DNA of 35,992 bases from an uncultured bacterium (lineage in GTDB: Bacteria > JAAXHH01). The notes below the pieces were generated by a model that saw only the letters and a list, made by a program, of their open reading frames with translations, made no database searches and was not told the origin of the DNA. Shown piece after piece: positions 16,041 to 24,718 of this stretch. The position numbers and the translations under genes are program-made. Location of the stretch: assembly GCA_913051705.1 (NCBI GenBank), contig CAJXCW010000019.1, positions 1 through 35,992 on the forward strand, read 5' to 3'. Within the stretch, counting starts at the first letter, position 1. The number at the start of each line of letters is the position of its first letter.

Positions 16041-16970
16041 ATGAAAAGACATACCACAACCGGTCGATGGGGCTTCGGCCTCACAATGATGCTATTCACA
16101 ATCATCGTCTGGGGGATATTACCGCTTATCCTTAAAATCATGTTGATCAGCCTGGATGCCTATACCATGACCTGGTACCGCTTTATCGTTGCAACTGGCA
16201 TTACGGCTGTGGTGGTGGGAAAACGGGGGAATTGGGGACTTATCCGTCGGTTGCGTGGTTGGTACTGGTTACTCTTTACGGCCGCGGTCATTAGTTTCAG
16301 CAGCGCGTATGTGTTATATCCCTTTGGCCTCGGATATATATCCCCGAGCGCCGCCCAGGTGGTCAATCAGATTTCTCTTTTGTTTATCCTGGGCGGTGGG
16401 ATTCTCTTATTCCATGAACGTCTGGCCGGACTGCAGGCCATCGGACTTGCTATTCTGATAGCTGGAATCGTCCTGTTTTTTAATGAGCAACTGGCGGAAC
16501 TATGGACCGGAGACAGTGCCATGATCCCTGGTATCCTCTGGGTAATCACAGCCGCCGTGGCCATGTCGACCTATACCCTGACGCAAAAACAACTGCTGCA
16601 GATCCTGCCTACCGATGTCATTCTGTTTCTCATTTATCTGGCCGGTTCCCTTCTGACGCTTCCTTTCGTCCATTTTGAGACGCTTCTATTACAGAACACG
16701 GCGCAGTTCATCCTGCTCAATGGCTCTGCCGTCATCTCTCTGATTGCCTTTGTGACGCTCGTTGAAGGCATGAAACATCTTGAAATCAACCGGGTCAGTA
16801 TGCTGCTTGCCATCGTTCCCTTGATGACGGTTGCGGCCATGGCGGTCTGCGCCCCTCTGATACCGGATCTTCTGGAGCCGGAGCGACTCAACTCCACGAG
16901 TATTCTGGGGGCCATTCTGGTCGTCACCGGGTCTATGCTGGGTAATATAAGACGGATGCCGAAAAAATGA
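16041..16970 (+). CDS. DMT-superfamily (EamA) permease
   Basis: 309 residues with about ten hydrophobic segments arranged as two EamA repeats (about 13-147 and 165-300). Seen: an N-terminal WGILPLILKIML helix, the family-typical Trp-Tyr-Arg-Phe (TWYRFIVATGI) after the first hairpin, the ISPSAAQVVNQISLLF segment of helices 3-4, and the second-half equivalent HLEINRVSMLLAIVPLMT. These inner-membrane carriers export or take up small metabolites such as amino acids, nucleobases or drugs; substrate cannot be told. ATG 16041 has only a weak ribosome site but a strong promoter upstream. It ends 5 bp from the convergent NHL gene. It is transcribed alone, so no neighbour gives its substrate. Confidence 0.88.
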   Translation: MKRHTTTGRWGFGLTMMLFTIIVWGILPLILKIMLISLDAYTMTWYRFIVATGITAVVVGKRGNWGLIRRLRGWYWLLFTAAVISFSSAYVLYPFGLGYISPSAAQVVNQISLLFILGGGILLFHERLAGLQAIGLAILIAGIVLFFNEQLAELWTGDSAMIPGILWVITAAVAMSTYTLTQKQLLQILPTDVILFLIYLAGSLLTLPFVHFETLLLQNTAQFILLNGSAVISLIAFVTLVEGMKHLEINRVSMLLAIVPLMTVAAMAVCAPLIPDLLEPERLNSTSILGAILVVTGSMLGNIRRMPKK

Positions 16971-16975
16971 CGCTG

Positions 16976-17986
16976 TCAGGTCACTTTTACCAACTTGATC
17001 ATCCGCCCGCCGATAAGCCACTCAGTCACATAAATATTCCCCTCACTATCTACCGTCATGCCATGCGGGCTGTTGAACTTAACTGGTTCCAGCAGACTGG
17101 TAGGCACGGCATCGCCCTCGTCATTCTTGTTATTGGGCCATCCTACAACCCGGGTGACCTCATCGTTCGCTCCCAGGTGACAGACCAGGTTATCGTCGAT
17201 ATCGACCACAGTCAATCTGGCGCAGAGCTGCCCGATAATGAGCTGGTCTCCATGGGCATCCATGGTACTCGGCAGGGTCAGGAAATCCTCGCCGAACATC
17301 CGCTTGAATCGCCCCTCTGTATCAAATACCTGGATACGTCCATTCGCCCGGTCTGCCACGTATATTTCAGGAGATGATTTCCGGGTGTCGACAAATATGC
17401 CATGCGGCTGATTGAACTTCCCCGCCCCATCTGTCCCGTTAATGCTGCCCAGATAATGTCCGTCCTTATCATACCGATGGACATAATGTTCTCCATAGCC
17501 GTCCGCTACCCAGATATCCCCATTACCACCATGACGCACTTCATTCACCGCCGTCTCTGTGGGGGCGCACCGACGCCCCTTGTAATCAAGGAGATCCGGC
17601 AGGGTAAGCCGCATAATGACCTGGCCTTCCATGGTGGTTTTAAAGACCTGCCCTGATGTGATAGGGCTCTCAGGTGGATAATCATATCCAAGTTCTGGCT
17701 GCCTTTTCGATCCGTTATCCGTCAGCCACAGATACTGGATACCATCCTCTTCCACCAGTGTGATATCATGGATTTCGGCCGCCTCCACTCGCCAGCTTCC
17801 TTTAAATTGGCCCGACCGGTCATAGGTCAACACCGCTGGTTCGCCCGGGTGTGTAGTCATGATGTCCCCATCGCCTGTCACAATCATTCCGGGATGCACC
17901 CACCCGGTCCGGGCGCTTTCCATATCCGGATATTGTGCCCAGTAGTCTATCCATTCATAGGTATTATTTCCGGTCCCAATCTGCAT
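16976..17986 (-). CDS. NHL-repeat six-bladed propeller protein (peptidylglycine lyase-like)
   Basis: 336 residues. Repeated blade motifs are visible: GWVHPGMIVTGDGDIMTTH, GGNGDIWVADGYGEHYVHRY, FNQPHGIFVD with EIYVADRANGRIQVFD, and the C-terminal FNSPHGMTVDSEGNIYVTEW. The HG-plus-VAD pattern is that of NHL and peptidyl-alpha-hydroxyglycine lyase-like propellers, which in bacteria are mostly of unknown role (binding, lactonase-like or lyase). No signal peptide, so probably cytoplasmic. ATG 17986 has GAGGAGA 7 nt upstream. It follows the dead PhyH gene and the aldolase cluster on the same strand as the latter, but 560 bp away, so it is probably its own unit. Confidence 0.82.
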   Translation of the reverse strand: MQIGTGNNTYEWIDYWAQYPDMESARTGWVHPGMIVTGDGDIMTTHPGEPAVLTYDRSGQFKGSWRVEAAEIHDITLVEEDGIQYLWLTDNGSKRQPELGYDYPPESPITSGQVFKTTMEGQVIMRLTLPDLLDYKGRRCAPTETAVNEVRHGGNGDIWVADGYGEHYVHRYDKDGHYLGSINGTDGAGKFNQPHGIFVDTRKSSPEIYVADRANGRIQVFDTEGRFKRMFGEDFLTLPSTMDAHGDQLIIGQLCARLTVVDIDDNLVCHLGANDEVTRVVGWPNNKNDEGDAVPTSLLEPVKFNSPHGMTVDSEGNIYVTEWLIGGRMIKLVKVT

Positions 17987-18166
17987 GATACAGTCTCCTC
18001 AATTCGTCTAATTGTATGGCTTGAATAAATATGGAAACGTTGCATAATAAATACATATACCTAAGGCGAAAAATGAGAAAGATGATAAAGGCTTGTTATG
18101 CCTGGAAAAGTATGGTAGCTTTATTTACCTTCAAATCCTTTCTTACAAAAAGTAGCCGGGGATTAG

Positions 18167-18508
18167 ACAAAGGAAAACTCAGTCAATCTGTCAGAAAGAG
18201 AAAAATATTATATACAGGTTTTATACTATCCCAATGGATTTACCCGAGGAGATAAGAACCTTACTGTTATCCCGGGCAGCCATCTGGTCTCGCCAACAAA
18301 GGATGTTACACCCGCACGCCTGCTGGCCGGTGATTTCAACGACCAGGCTGGTCGGGAGCTCAGGGCGAAACAACTCGAGATGCCACCTGGCAGTATGGTA
18401 TACATCCATGCCAGGATGTTTCATGCTGTTGCGCCAAAGGCACTGAATTCCCCTCAGCCTTATCGTATTTTCTTCATCGACATTTTTAAAGAGGCTGGAC
18501 GGAGATAG
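18167..18508 (+). pseudogene. 3' remnant of a PhyH-type dioxygenase gene
   Basis: An open frame without a plausible start encodes the C-terminal part of a phytanoyl-CoA dioxygenase-like protein: YIQVLYYPNGFTRGDKNL, TVIPGSHLV, a linker, then EMPPGSMVYIHARMFHAVAP (the distal iron-binding His is in MFHAVAP) and PYRIFFIDIFKEAGRR. The N-terminal half, including the HxD motif, is absent; an in-frame TAG lies at 18164-18166 and the sequence upstream is not similar. It is thus a 5'-truncated remnant on the strand opposite its neighbours. Confidence 0.75.
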
Positions 18509-18509
18509 A

Positions 18510-18532
18510 GGACGGAGGATATACCTCGTCCC
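18510..18532 (-). terminator. Imperfect hairpin downstream of the aldolase gene
   Basis: GGACGGAGG (18510-18518) and CCTCGTCC (18524-18531) form a stem with one bulge and a 5-nt loop, 13 nt after the stop of the aldolase gene. No T run. Confidence 0.35.
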
Positions 18533-18544
18533 CTGACCACTTAT

Positions 18545-19429
18545 TTATATCAATCCCAACGTCTCTAGCGCTTTACTTATCGCTGTCCGCTGTTCCTCTG
18601 TGAGAGGTAATCCTGGCGGTCGTGGATCTCCGCAGTCAATCCCTAATCGCTCGCTGACCGCGAATTTCATTGTAGCGTGGAATCCCCCTCCGCAGGCGCG
18701 AAGGACTTCAATCACATTACTCGCCTCGTCCTGCGCCGCTTCTGCACGTTTGATATCCCCATCCTGATAGGCTTGCCAGATCGCTACCCACCGTTCCGGA
18801 GCCAGAATCGGGGGGCCATCGACACAGCCTGTAGCGCCATAGGTCATCGCAGGTAACATCAACTGATTGTTACCGATCAAGCAGCACAACCCCATTTTTG
18901 CAAATATCCGCACGTTAGAAAACACTTGGGATGAATGCTTTAAGCCAGCTAATTGGGGCACCTTATCCTGAATCATCTGCATTAATTCGGGTGAAATGTC
19001 CACACCGGTTGATCCCGGTAAATTATATACAAACAGAGGCAGATCCGCCGCCGCACCTACCACGCGATAATGCTCTGCAATCTCATGGTCCGGCCGCTGG
19101 TAGAAAAAAGGAGGGACACAACAAATAGCTTCTACCCCGGCCTTTGCTGCATGTTCAGCCAGCCCGGCCGCCCGTGCTGTAGTGGCTGCGCCCACATGCA
19201 TAATGTTCTTCACACGCCCCTTAGACTGGTCTGCCACAACCTCTGCAATACGGTGGTTTTCATCATCATCCAGAAGGATACTTTCACCCGTACCCCCGGC
19301 CACCCAGAACCCATGCACCCCCGCCTGTATGTTAAATTCAATAACGTCCCGAAACGCGGCCTCATTGAATCGGCCATCCGATGTCATCGGGGTAATAACT
19401 GCTGGAAATATGCCTTGAAATACAGTCAT
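18545..19429 (-). CDS. DapA/NanA-family aldolase (N-acetylneuraminate lyase-like)
   Basis: 294 residues, standard for this (beta/alpha)8 pyruvate-dependent Schiff-base lyase family. Seen: VAGGTGES (carboxylate-binding loop at 44-50), catalytic Tyr135 in LFVYNLPGSTG and Schiff-base Lys164 in AGLKHSSQ. The family includes dihydrodipicolinate synthase, sialic acid lyase and sugar-acid aldolases. Position in a dehydrogenase/TPP-enzyme cluster argues for a catabolic aldolase rather than lysine synthesis, and the sialidase elsewhere in the window makes sialic acid lyase possible but not proven. ATG 19429 has AAGGAGA 8 nt upstream. It is the last gene of the cluster and follows the TPP enzyme by 57 nt. 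Confidence 0.85.
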   Translation of the reverse strand: MTVFQGIFPAVITPMTSDGRFNEAAFRDVIEFNIQAGVHGFWVAGGTGESILLDDDENHRIAEVVADQSKGRVKNIMHVGAATTARAAGLAEHAAKAGVEAICCVPPFFYQRPDHEIAEHYRVVGAAADLPLFVYNLPGSTGVDISPELMQMIQDKVPQLAGLKHSSQVFSNVRIFAKMGLCCLIGNNQLMLPAMTYGATGCVDGPPILAPERWVAIWQAYQDGDIKRAEAAQDEASNVIEVLRACGGGFHATMKFAVSERLGIDCGDPRPPGLPLTEEQRTAISKALETLGLI

Positions 19430-19486
19430 GAATCCGATCTCCTTAATGTCTAGTAAAGTAAACCAACCTGCAAACGGACTAAGATT

Positions 19487-21160
19487 TCACTCAGGTACAA
19501 ACGCTACAGGCGCCATCGCTTCAATGTCACTCGCCACATCCACCACCACAGGCCTGTTCGCCTCTATGGCCTGTTCCAATGCGCTGGAAATATCCGACGG
19601 GTTTTCTACACGAATTCCAAGGCAGCCCATAGACCGGGCGACCTCGGCGAAATTAACATCCTCAAAGACCCATAAATCATCCGGGCTACCCGAGTCCTGA
19701 TTCTGATAGATCTTGTCAAACCCATCCTTACATTGGTTGAAGGATCGATTGTTGTTCACCACCGTCACCGTATTGATCCCAAATCGGGCTGCCGTTTCCA
19801 ACTCACTGAGATGGTACCAGAATCCACCGTCACCCGTGAAACAAATCACCGGTCTGTCCGGTTCAGCGCACTTGGCGCCCATCGCAGCAGGAAACCCCCA
19901 GCCCAGAGAACCGGCGCAGCGCAGGTAGGTCTGACCGGGTTGCGTCAGTTCGATCATGGTTCCCGTCCACATACCTGCATGTCCCGTGTCCGAGACGATG
20001 ACCGCGTCGGAGGGCAGCATATGCTCTATTTCCCGGCAGAGTCGTTCAGGGCGAATAGGGACAGCATCGGATTGTAACAACGGTTCGAACCCCTCCCGCC
20101 AGCGTTGGACCAATGCCTGCACACGTCCTGTCCATACCGTGTTCGGGGCTTTTGGTTCAAGGACATCGATCAGTCGTTGCATAGTGACTTTCGCATCGCC
20201 AAGCAGACCCACCTCGGTCGGATAATTCCGTCCTATTTCTGTAGGGTCGATATTGACCTGTATGGTTCGAGCGCCCGGTTTCGGCACCTGCCAGAATTGG
20301 GTCACCTGCCCACCTGTTTGACTGCCGATATAGACCACCAGATCCGCCTCCGTCACGATCTCATTGGCACATTTTCTGGAATAAGCGCCCACGACACCTG
20401 CTGAGAGAGGATGATCTTCAGGGATCGCCCCTTTGCTGTTGAGCGAAGTGGCAACAGGGATGGATAGCATCTCCGCCAATTTGACCACCTCCGCCTGCGC
20501 TCCCGAGGCCGTCACACCGCCGCCGGCAACCAGAACAGGCCGTTCTGCCTTAGCGATCAGCGCGGCGGCTTCCCGCACGCGATTTCCTTCCGGTTCGGGC
20601 CGAAAGGCGGGATAACACGTAAAGGGGTCTTCGACGATCACCTCAAGGTCGGCTTCAGCCGCTGCGCCTTCGCCGGCAAATCCCATGCAATCCAGATGGA
20701 CCGGTCCCGGTGCCCCTGAAGTAGCCTCTCGAAACGCCTGGCGGAGTATAAGAGGCAGATCCTCGACCGTATCGACATACGCGTTGAATTTGGTTACCGG
20801 GTCATAAAGGGGTCGGTGGTCGATTTCCTGATAGGCGTGACGATACAGATACATCGGCGTCCATCGACCCGTCATGGCAATCACGGGCGACACCGCCAGG
20901 TAGGCGTCCTGAAGTCCCGCAGCCAGGTTGGCCGCCCCCACAGATTGAGCCATGGCGATGCCCGGCCTGTGCGAAACACGCGCATAGCCATCCGCCATAT
21001 ACGCGGCGGCCTTTTCGGAATGACACCTCACCCGCTTGATCCCTAGTTTTTCCATCTCCATCAGGGCGCCGTCAAGAATATAGGGCACATGAAATACGGA
21101 GGTAACCCCATACCCGTGGAAGGTCTCCGCTATGAATTTAGAACCTGTCATCTTCGGCAA
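19487..21160 (-). CDS. Thiamine-diphosphate enzyme, acetolactate-synthase-like
   Basis: 557 residues with the three domains of the acetohydroxyacid synthase/benzoylformate decarboxylase superfamily: the PYR domain with catalytic Glu49 (CHSEKAAAYMADGYAR), the central domain (about 190-330, PVLVAGGGV) and the PP domain, whose TPP/Mg motif starts GDGGFWYHLSELETAARFG near residue 440 and ends in VVNNN. It binds ThDP and acts on a 2-oxoacid, but the substrate is not fixed; the standard regulatory subunit gene (ilvN) is absent, so this is probably a catabolic oxoacid lyase or decarboxylase. Start: TTG 21160 is favoured because GGAGGA lies 7 nt upstream; an ATG three codons later has no well-placed site. 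It follows the dehydrogenase gene by 50 nt. Confidence 0.85.
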   Translation of the reverse strand: MPKMTGSKFIAETFHGYGVTSVFHVPYILDGALMEMEKLGIKRVRCHSEKAAAYMADGYARVSHRPGIAMAQSVGAANLAAGLQDAYLAVSPVIAMTGRWTPMYLYRHAYQEIDHRPLYDPVTKFNAYVDTVEDLPLILRQAFREATSGAPGPVHLDCMGFAGEGAAAEADLEVIVEDPFTCYPAFRPEPEGNRVREAAALIAKAERPVLVAGGGVTASGAQAEVVKLAEMLSIPVATSLNSKGAIPEDHPLSAGVVGAYSRKCANEIVTEADLVVYIGSQTGGQVTQFWQVPKPGARTIQVNIDPTEIGRNYPTEVGLLGDAKVTMQRLIDVLEPKAPNTVWTGRVQALVQRWREGFEPLLQSDAVPIRPERLCREIEHMLPSDAVIVSDTGHAGMWTGTMIELTQPGQTYLRCAGSLGWGFPAAMGAKCAEPDRPVICFTGDGGFWYHLSELETAARFGINTVTVVNNNRSFNQCKDGFDKIYQNQDSGSPDDLWVFEDVNFAEVARSMGCLGIRVENPSDISSALEQAIEANRPVVVDVASDIEAMAPVAFVPE

Positions 21161-21210
21161 GAAATGATCCTCCGGTTTCTGTTCTTTTAATTTATTCCTG
21201 GTTAAATCCC

Positions 21211-22257
21211 TTACCCCATATCCGCTTTGACCGCAATCTTAATCGCGTCCTTACCATCCAGATGATACCCTCTATGTAGTGCATTTATCCCTTCCGATAC
21301 CCGATCCAGAGGAATAGTGTGGCTGACAAAATCATCGAAGAGATCGGCATGTTTTTCGAGCATCCTCAGAGATCGGAGAAAGTGCTGCGTTTCAAAACCC
21401 CAGGCGGCTTCGAGACGCAGGTTCTTACGCAGGAGCATCTGGTTGGGATTGCATTCGAACGTCCCCGAATCCACAAAATGACCGTATTCTACGTACGTAC
21501 CGCTATGCCTGAGATAATCCAGCCCTTCGACGATAGCCGCCGGATTCCCGGCACATTCGAAGACCACATCGGCGCCCAGATTCTGAGGCGTGTTTTCCCG
21601 GACGATCCGCTTTCTCTCCTCCGGGTCTGGCACATCGGCGATGTTGATCGTCAGATCCGCACCGAACTTCTCCGCCATCTCAAGTCGACCACGCGGCCCC
21701 CCGACACTGATGACACGACCTGCGCCGGAGAGTCGAGCCCAATTCAATACAAGCAAGCCGATAGGCCCCGAACCCTGAACCACCACGGTATCGCCGAATT
21801 GAATCTTAGCCCGGGTGGCGCAATGCACCGCACAGGCAGATGGTTCGGTCAGTACTGCAACTTCGGTGGGCAGGTCGGTTTTAAGGAATATGGTCTTCGG
21901 ATGCCATAGATAGATGTATTCGCCGAAGCCGCCCCGCAGATACGGTTGCTCTTCGGAGGGCACAAACCCGTATCCTACGTTGGGTGAGAGAACAATACGA
22001 TCCCCTTCCTTAACAGGATTATCCAGATAATCCTTCTCAACACCTGCGCCCAATGTATCAATGACACCGACATTCTCATGCCCGAGGATAATATCATGCT
22101 CCAGACGCTGAAACTCCCAGTTGTGCAGATCTGTACCGCAGATGCCCGCCAGTTCCTGTTTAACCAGTAACGTACCCGGCTCGGGTACAGGCACAGGATA
22201 TTCACGCATTTCGAACGCCTTCCCTACCATTACAGATGCACGTCCTGATCGGCTCAT
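21211..22257 (-). CDS. Zinc-type medium-chain dehydrogenase, no structural zinc site
   Basis: 348 residues. Seen: the catalytic zinc Cys in GICGTDLHNWEF, the GHENVGV block with the zinc-binding His-Glu, the Rossmann motif VVQGSGPIGLLVLNWARL and the C-terminal IKIAVK. The usual four-Cys structural zinc loop (around residues 95-110) is replaced by SPNVGYGFVPSEEQPYLRGG, so structural zinc is lost. It oxidises an alcohol or polyol with NAD(P). ATG 22257 has AAGGAGA 6 nt upstream. It lies 56 nt from the dehydrogenase upstream and 50 nt from the TPP enzyme, so it is co-transcribed. Confidence 0.85.
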   Translation of the reverse strand: MSRSGRASVMVGKAFEMREYPVPVPEPGTLLVKQELAGICGTDLHNWEFQRLEHDIILGHENVGVIDTLGAGVEKDYLDNPVKEGDRIVLSPNVGYGFVPSEEQPYLRGGFGEYIYLWHPKTIFLKTDLPTEVAVLTEPSACAVHCATRAKIQFGDTVVVQGSGPIGLLVLNWARLSGAGRVISVGGPRGRLEMAEKFGADLTINIADVPDPEERKRIVRENTPQNLGADVVFECAGNPAAIVEGLDYLRHSGTYVEYGHFVDSGTFECNPNQMLLRKNLRLEAAWGFETQHFLRSLRMLEKHADLFDDFVSHTIPLDRVSEGINALHRGYHLDGKDAIKIAVKADMG

Positions 22258-22313
22258 GACACATCTCCTTAATGAGAAGAAATCTAAACAGTTCTTTTTA
22301 TTAATTCAAAAAC

Positions 22314-23360
22314 TCAATGTTCATCCTGCACCACATGCACCTTGACCGCCCCTGAAGATTTGTCCGCTGCTATCCTGAACGCCTCTTTAATATCCTCCAG
22401 AGGATATCGATGCGTAACCAGTTTGGTGAAGGGGATCCGGCCGGCAATGATCAAATCGATGGCAGCCTGGAAGTCGGTCTGCATATGGCTGAAACCGTAA
22501 CAGTTGGAGCCGGTAATGATCGCTTCAGACCATACGATGCGGCTTAAATTAACTTCGAGGTCTTCGAAATAGCCCGCGACCAGTACGACCGTTCCTCGCT
22601 TCCGTACAATGGTGGTCGCCTCGTTGAAAGCCCGGGCGCCGCCTATGGTCTCGATCACGACATCCATCCCCGATCCGCTGGTAAGGTCCTGAACGGAATC
22701 CGGTACATCATCCTGAGTGATGTCGATGATATGATCGGCGCCGAGATCGTTGGCCAGACGGGCTTGATGCGGATATTTAACGGTGATCAGGGTTTCTTTC
22801 ACACCGATGGCCTTAGCGACGGCCAGACAGAGTTGCCCGATCGTCCCACCGCCTATAATCGCTACCCGGTCTTGATAGGTCGCCCCGGACTGGGCTAAGG
22901 CGCGGTGTGCTACAGCCAGGGGTTCTACCAGCGTGCCCTCCTCAAAGGTCATATCATCAGGAAGTGGGTAGAGGCTGGACACATGGACGGTGGTGTATTC
23001 CGCAAAACCGCCGTGTGAGCCGTGGGCGAACCACTTACGCTCCAGACAGTGATTGTATAATCCTTTCCTGCAATAAAGACAGACGCCGCAATGGGAAAAA
23101 CATTCCATGGTCACCAGATCACCGATTTGGAATCCGGTCACACCCGCCCCGATCTCAGCCACCGTCCCACACACCTCGTGTCCAGCGGCGACATCGAGAT
23201 CCGGTTTCCACTCGCCGAAGTAATTATGCAGGTCACTGCCGCAGATCCCTGTACATCGCGTGTTCAGGGTCAGGTATCCGGGTTCGGGTGGTTTATAGTC
23301 GACATCCTGGATCTGAATTTCACGAATATCGGTATAAAGAGCCGCTTTCATAGAAGCCAT
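22314..23360 (-). CDS. Zinc-dependent sorbitol/threonine-dehydrogenase-like MDR enzyme
   Basis: 348 residues from the chosen start. Seen: CTGICGSDLHNYFG (catalytic Cys), AGHEVCG (His-Glu), the intact structural zinc Cys cluster CGVCLYCRKGLYNHC, VEPLAVAHRAL, and the NAD-binding AIIGGGTIGQLCLAVAKA. It resembles sorbitol, threonine or butanediol dehydrogenases acting on secondary alcohols. Start: several ATGs (23375, 23369, 23360, 23351) are in frame; ATG 23360 has GGGGA 8 nt upstream and is preferred. First gene of the tight dehydrogenase-TPP-aldolase cluster; its promoter may lie in the inverted-repeat element upstream. Confidence 0.85.
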   Translation of the reverse strand: MASMKAALYTDIREIQIQDVDYKPPEPGYLTLNTRCTGICGSDLHNYFGEWKPDLDVAAGHEVCGTVAEIGAGVTGFQIGDLVTMECFSHCGVCLYCRKGLYNHCLERKWFAHGSHGGFAEYTTVHVSSLYPLPDDMTFEEGTLVEPLAVAHRALAQSGATYQDRVAIIGGGTIGQLCLAVAKAIGVKETLITVKYPHQARLANDLGADHIIDITQDDVPDSVQDLTSGSGMDVVIETIGGARAFNEATTIVRKRGTVVLVAGYFEDLEVNLSRIVWSEAIITGSNCYGFSHMQTDFQAAIDLIIAGRIPFTKLVTHRYPLEDIKEAFRIAADKSSGAVKVHVVQDEH

Positions 23361-23389
23361 ATAAATCATCCCCATTAATATGGTTTGGT

Positions 23390-23403
23390 AGGAGCCCGCT
23401 CCT
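23390..23403. repeat. REP-like palindrome
   Basis: AGGAGC (23390-23395), CC, GCTCCT (23398-23403), followed by GTGGGCGAA. This resembles repetitive extragenic palindromes with a TAGGAGC...GGGCGA pattern known in several bacteria. One copy is present in this window. Confidence 0.45.
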
Positions 23404-23427
23404 GTGGGCGAACATCAACGCCATGTA

Positions 23428-23530
23428 ATACCAATTGTTGAATTATAAATTATAAATTATGATTGATAACATTATAATTTTCTGTAAGTTATAGAGAATA
23501 ATACATGGCCTATCATATGACAATTGGTAT
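23428..23530. mobile_element. 103-bp AT-rich inverted-repeat element, MITE-like
   Basis: Terminal perfect 11-bp inverted repeats ATACCAATTGT (23428-23438) and ACAATTGGTAT (23520-23530) enclose a very AT-rich core with direct AAATTATA repeats. No coding capacity, and no obvious target-site duplication. It sits upstream of a dehydrogenase gene and contains a possible promoter on the minus strand (TTGTCA, 17 nt, TATTCT). It could be a miniature non-autonomous element or a regulatory stem. Confidence 0.45.
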
Positions 23531-23630
23531 AATAACCAATGATATCAGTCATTTTGTAGCGGTCAAAATGTCGACAAACGTATGACTATCTATTATATTT
23601 CAAGCACCATCTTATGCCATCCGCCACCGG

Positions 23631-23648
23631 CTACTCGCCAACGAGCAG
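23631..23648 (-). terminator. Possible hairpin after the third dehydrogenase gene
   Basis: CTACTCG (23631-23637), loop CCAA, CGAGCAG (23642-23648), one mismatch, directly after the stop codon of the gene transcribed on the minus strand. No T run. Confidence 0.3.
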
Positions 23649-23650
23649 GT

Positions 23651-24697
23651 CTACCATTTCGTGATGATATGAAACCCCATCGTGGCGAATGCGGTCATCG
23701 AAGATAAGACGTCACTCGTCTCCTCAAGAGCAACCGTTTCGGTGACAAGCCGTGTTGGATCAAGACGGCCATTGGCGATGAGCGTCAGCATACCGGCATA
23801 GCTCGCCGGCGGACAGCCCAGACTGCCGATGAAACGGATTTCTTTCACCGTCATGATATCTGTGGGAAGGCTGATGTCGCCGGTTTCGGTCTCTGATTTT
23901 GTGGTCAATCCGATTTGAACGTGACGCCGCCCTTTTCGTAGCGATTTGATGGCCGGCCTGGCTGTGGTCGTCGATCCCAGCGCATCTATGCTCATGTCCG
24001 CCCCACCTCGGGTTATATCCTTAATGGCCTTTACGGGATTATCCTCCGCGGCGTTGATCGTTACGACGGCTCCTTCTTTCTTAGCCAGAGACAATTTTTC
24101 GGCATTAATATCGACGGCAATCACCTGCGCCCCTAAAACCGTAGCGATCTGGACGGCAGAAAGTCCTACCCCGCCAATACCGAATACAGCCACCCACTCC
24201 CCAGGCTTAACCTGACCCTGATCCACAATGGCGTGATACGCCGTCATAAACCGGCAACCGATCGCAGCCGCACTGAGCGCGTCCACTTCTTCGGGTAAGG
24301 AAACTAAATTAACATCGGCTTCCGGTACGAGCGCAAATTGAGCAAAACCGCCGTTGAAATCAACCCCTATTGTCCCCAATTTCCTACAGATATTGGATTG
24401 CCCCGTATAACAATAGACACAACGTCCACATGCCATGTGAAAGGGAATGGTCACCTGATCCCCCACTTTAAATCCCCGTACATCGGCGCCGACCGCTTCG
24501 ATGACCCCACCGAACTCATGTCCCATAACACGCGGCAAGTCGCACTCGAAATCCCCCTGCCAGGTATGCCAGTCACTCCTGCAGATACCACAGGCTTCCA
24601 CCCCAATAACGGCATCTGTCGGTCCCGGCGTAGGATCCGGCAAACGCTGAATCTCGAGCGGCGCATTCAACGCCGTCATGACAGCTGCTTTCATCAT
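23651..24697 (-). CDS. Zinc-dependent alcohol dehydrogenase, GroES-like
   Basis: 348 residues. Seen: ACGICRSDWHTWQGDF (catalytic Cys with Arg-Ser-Asp), MGHEFGGVIEAVG, a complete structural zinc Cys set CGRCVYCYTGQSNIC, then FMTAYHAIVDQGQVKPG and NAD-binding VFGIGGVGLSAVQIA. It resembles primary/secondary alcohol dehydrogenases for aldehyde or alcohol substrates. ATG 24697 has GAAGG 5 nt upstream; the open frame extends to TTG 24712, which has no usable site. It has its own promoter at 24750-24777 and is 290 bp from the next dehydrogenase, so it is probably a separate transcript related in function. Confidence 0.86.
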   Translation of the reverse strand: MMKAAVMTALNAPLEIQRLPDPTPGPTDAVIGVEACGICRSDWHTWQGDFECDLPRVMGHEFGGVIEAVGADVRGFKVGDQVTIPFHMACGRCVYCYTGQSNICRKLGTIGVDFNGGFAQFALVPEADVNLVSLPEEVDALSAAAIGCRFMTAYHAIVDQGQVKPGEWVAVFGIGGVGLSAVQIATVLGAQVIAVDINAEKLSLAKKEGAVVTINAAEDNPVKAIKDITRGGADMSIDALGSTTTARPAIKSLRKGRRHVQIGLTTKSETETGDISLPTDIMTVKEIRFIGSLGCPPASYAGMLTLIANGRLDPTRLVTETVALEETSDVLSSMTAFATMGFHIITKW

Positions 24698-24718
24698 AAC
24701 ACCCTTCTTCAATCCTTC

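Noticed and set aside
18031-18255. 74-codon plus-strand frame upstream of the PhyH remnant
   Set aside because: It overlaps the remnant in a different register and does not continue into its motifs; more likely decayed sequence.
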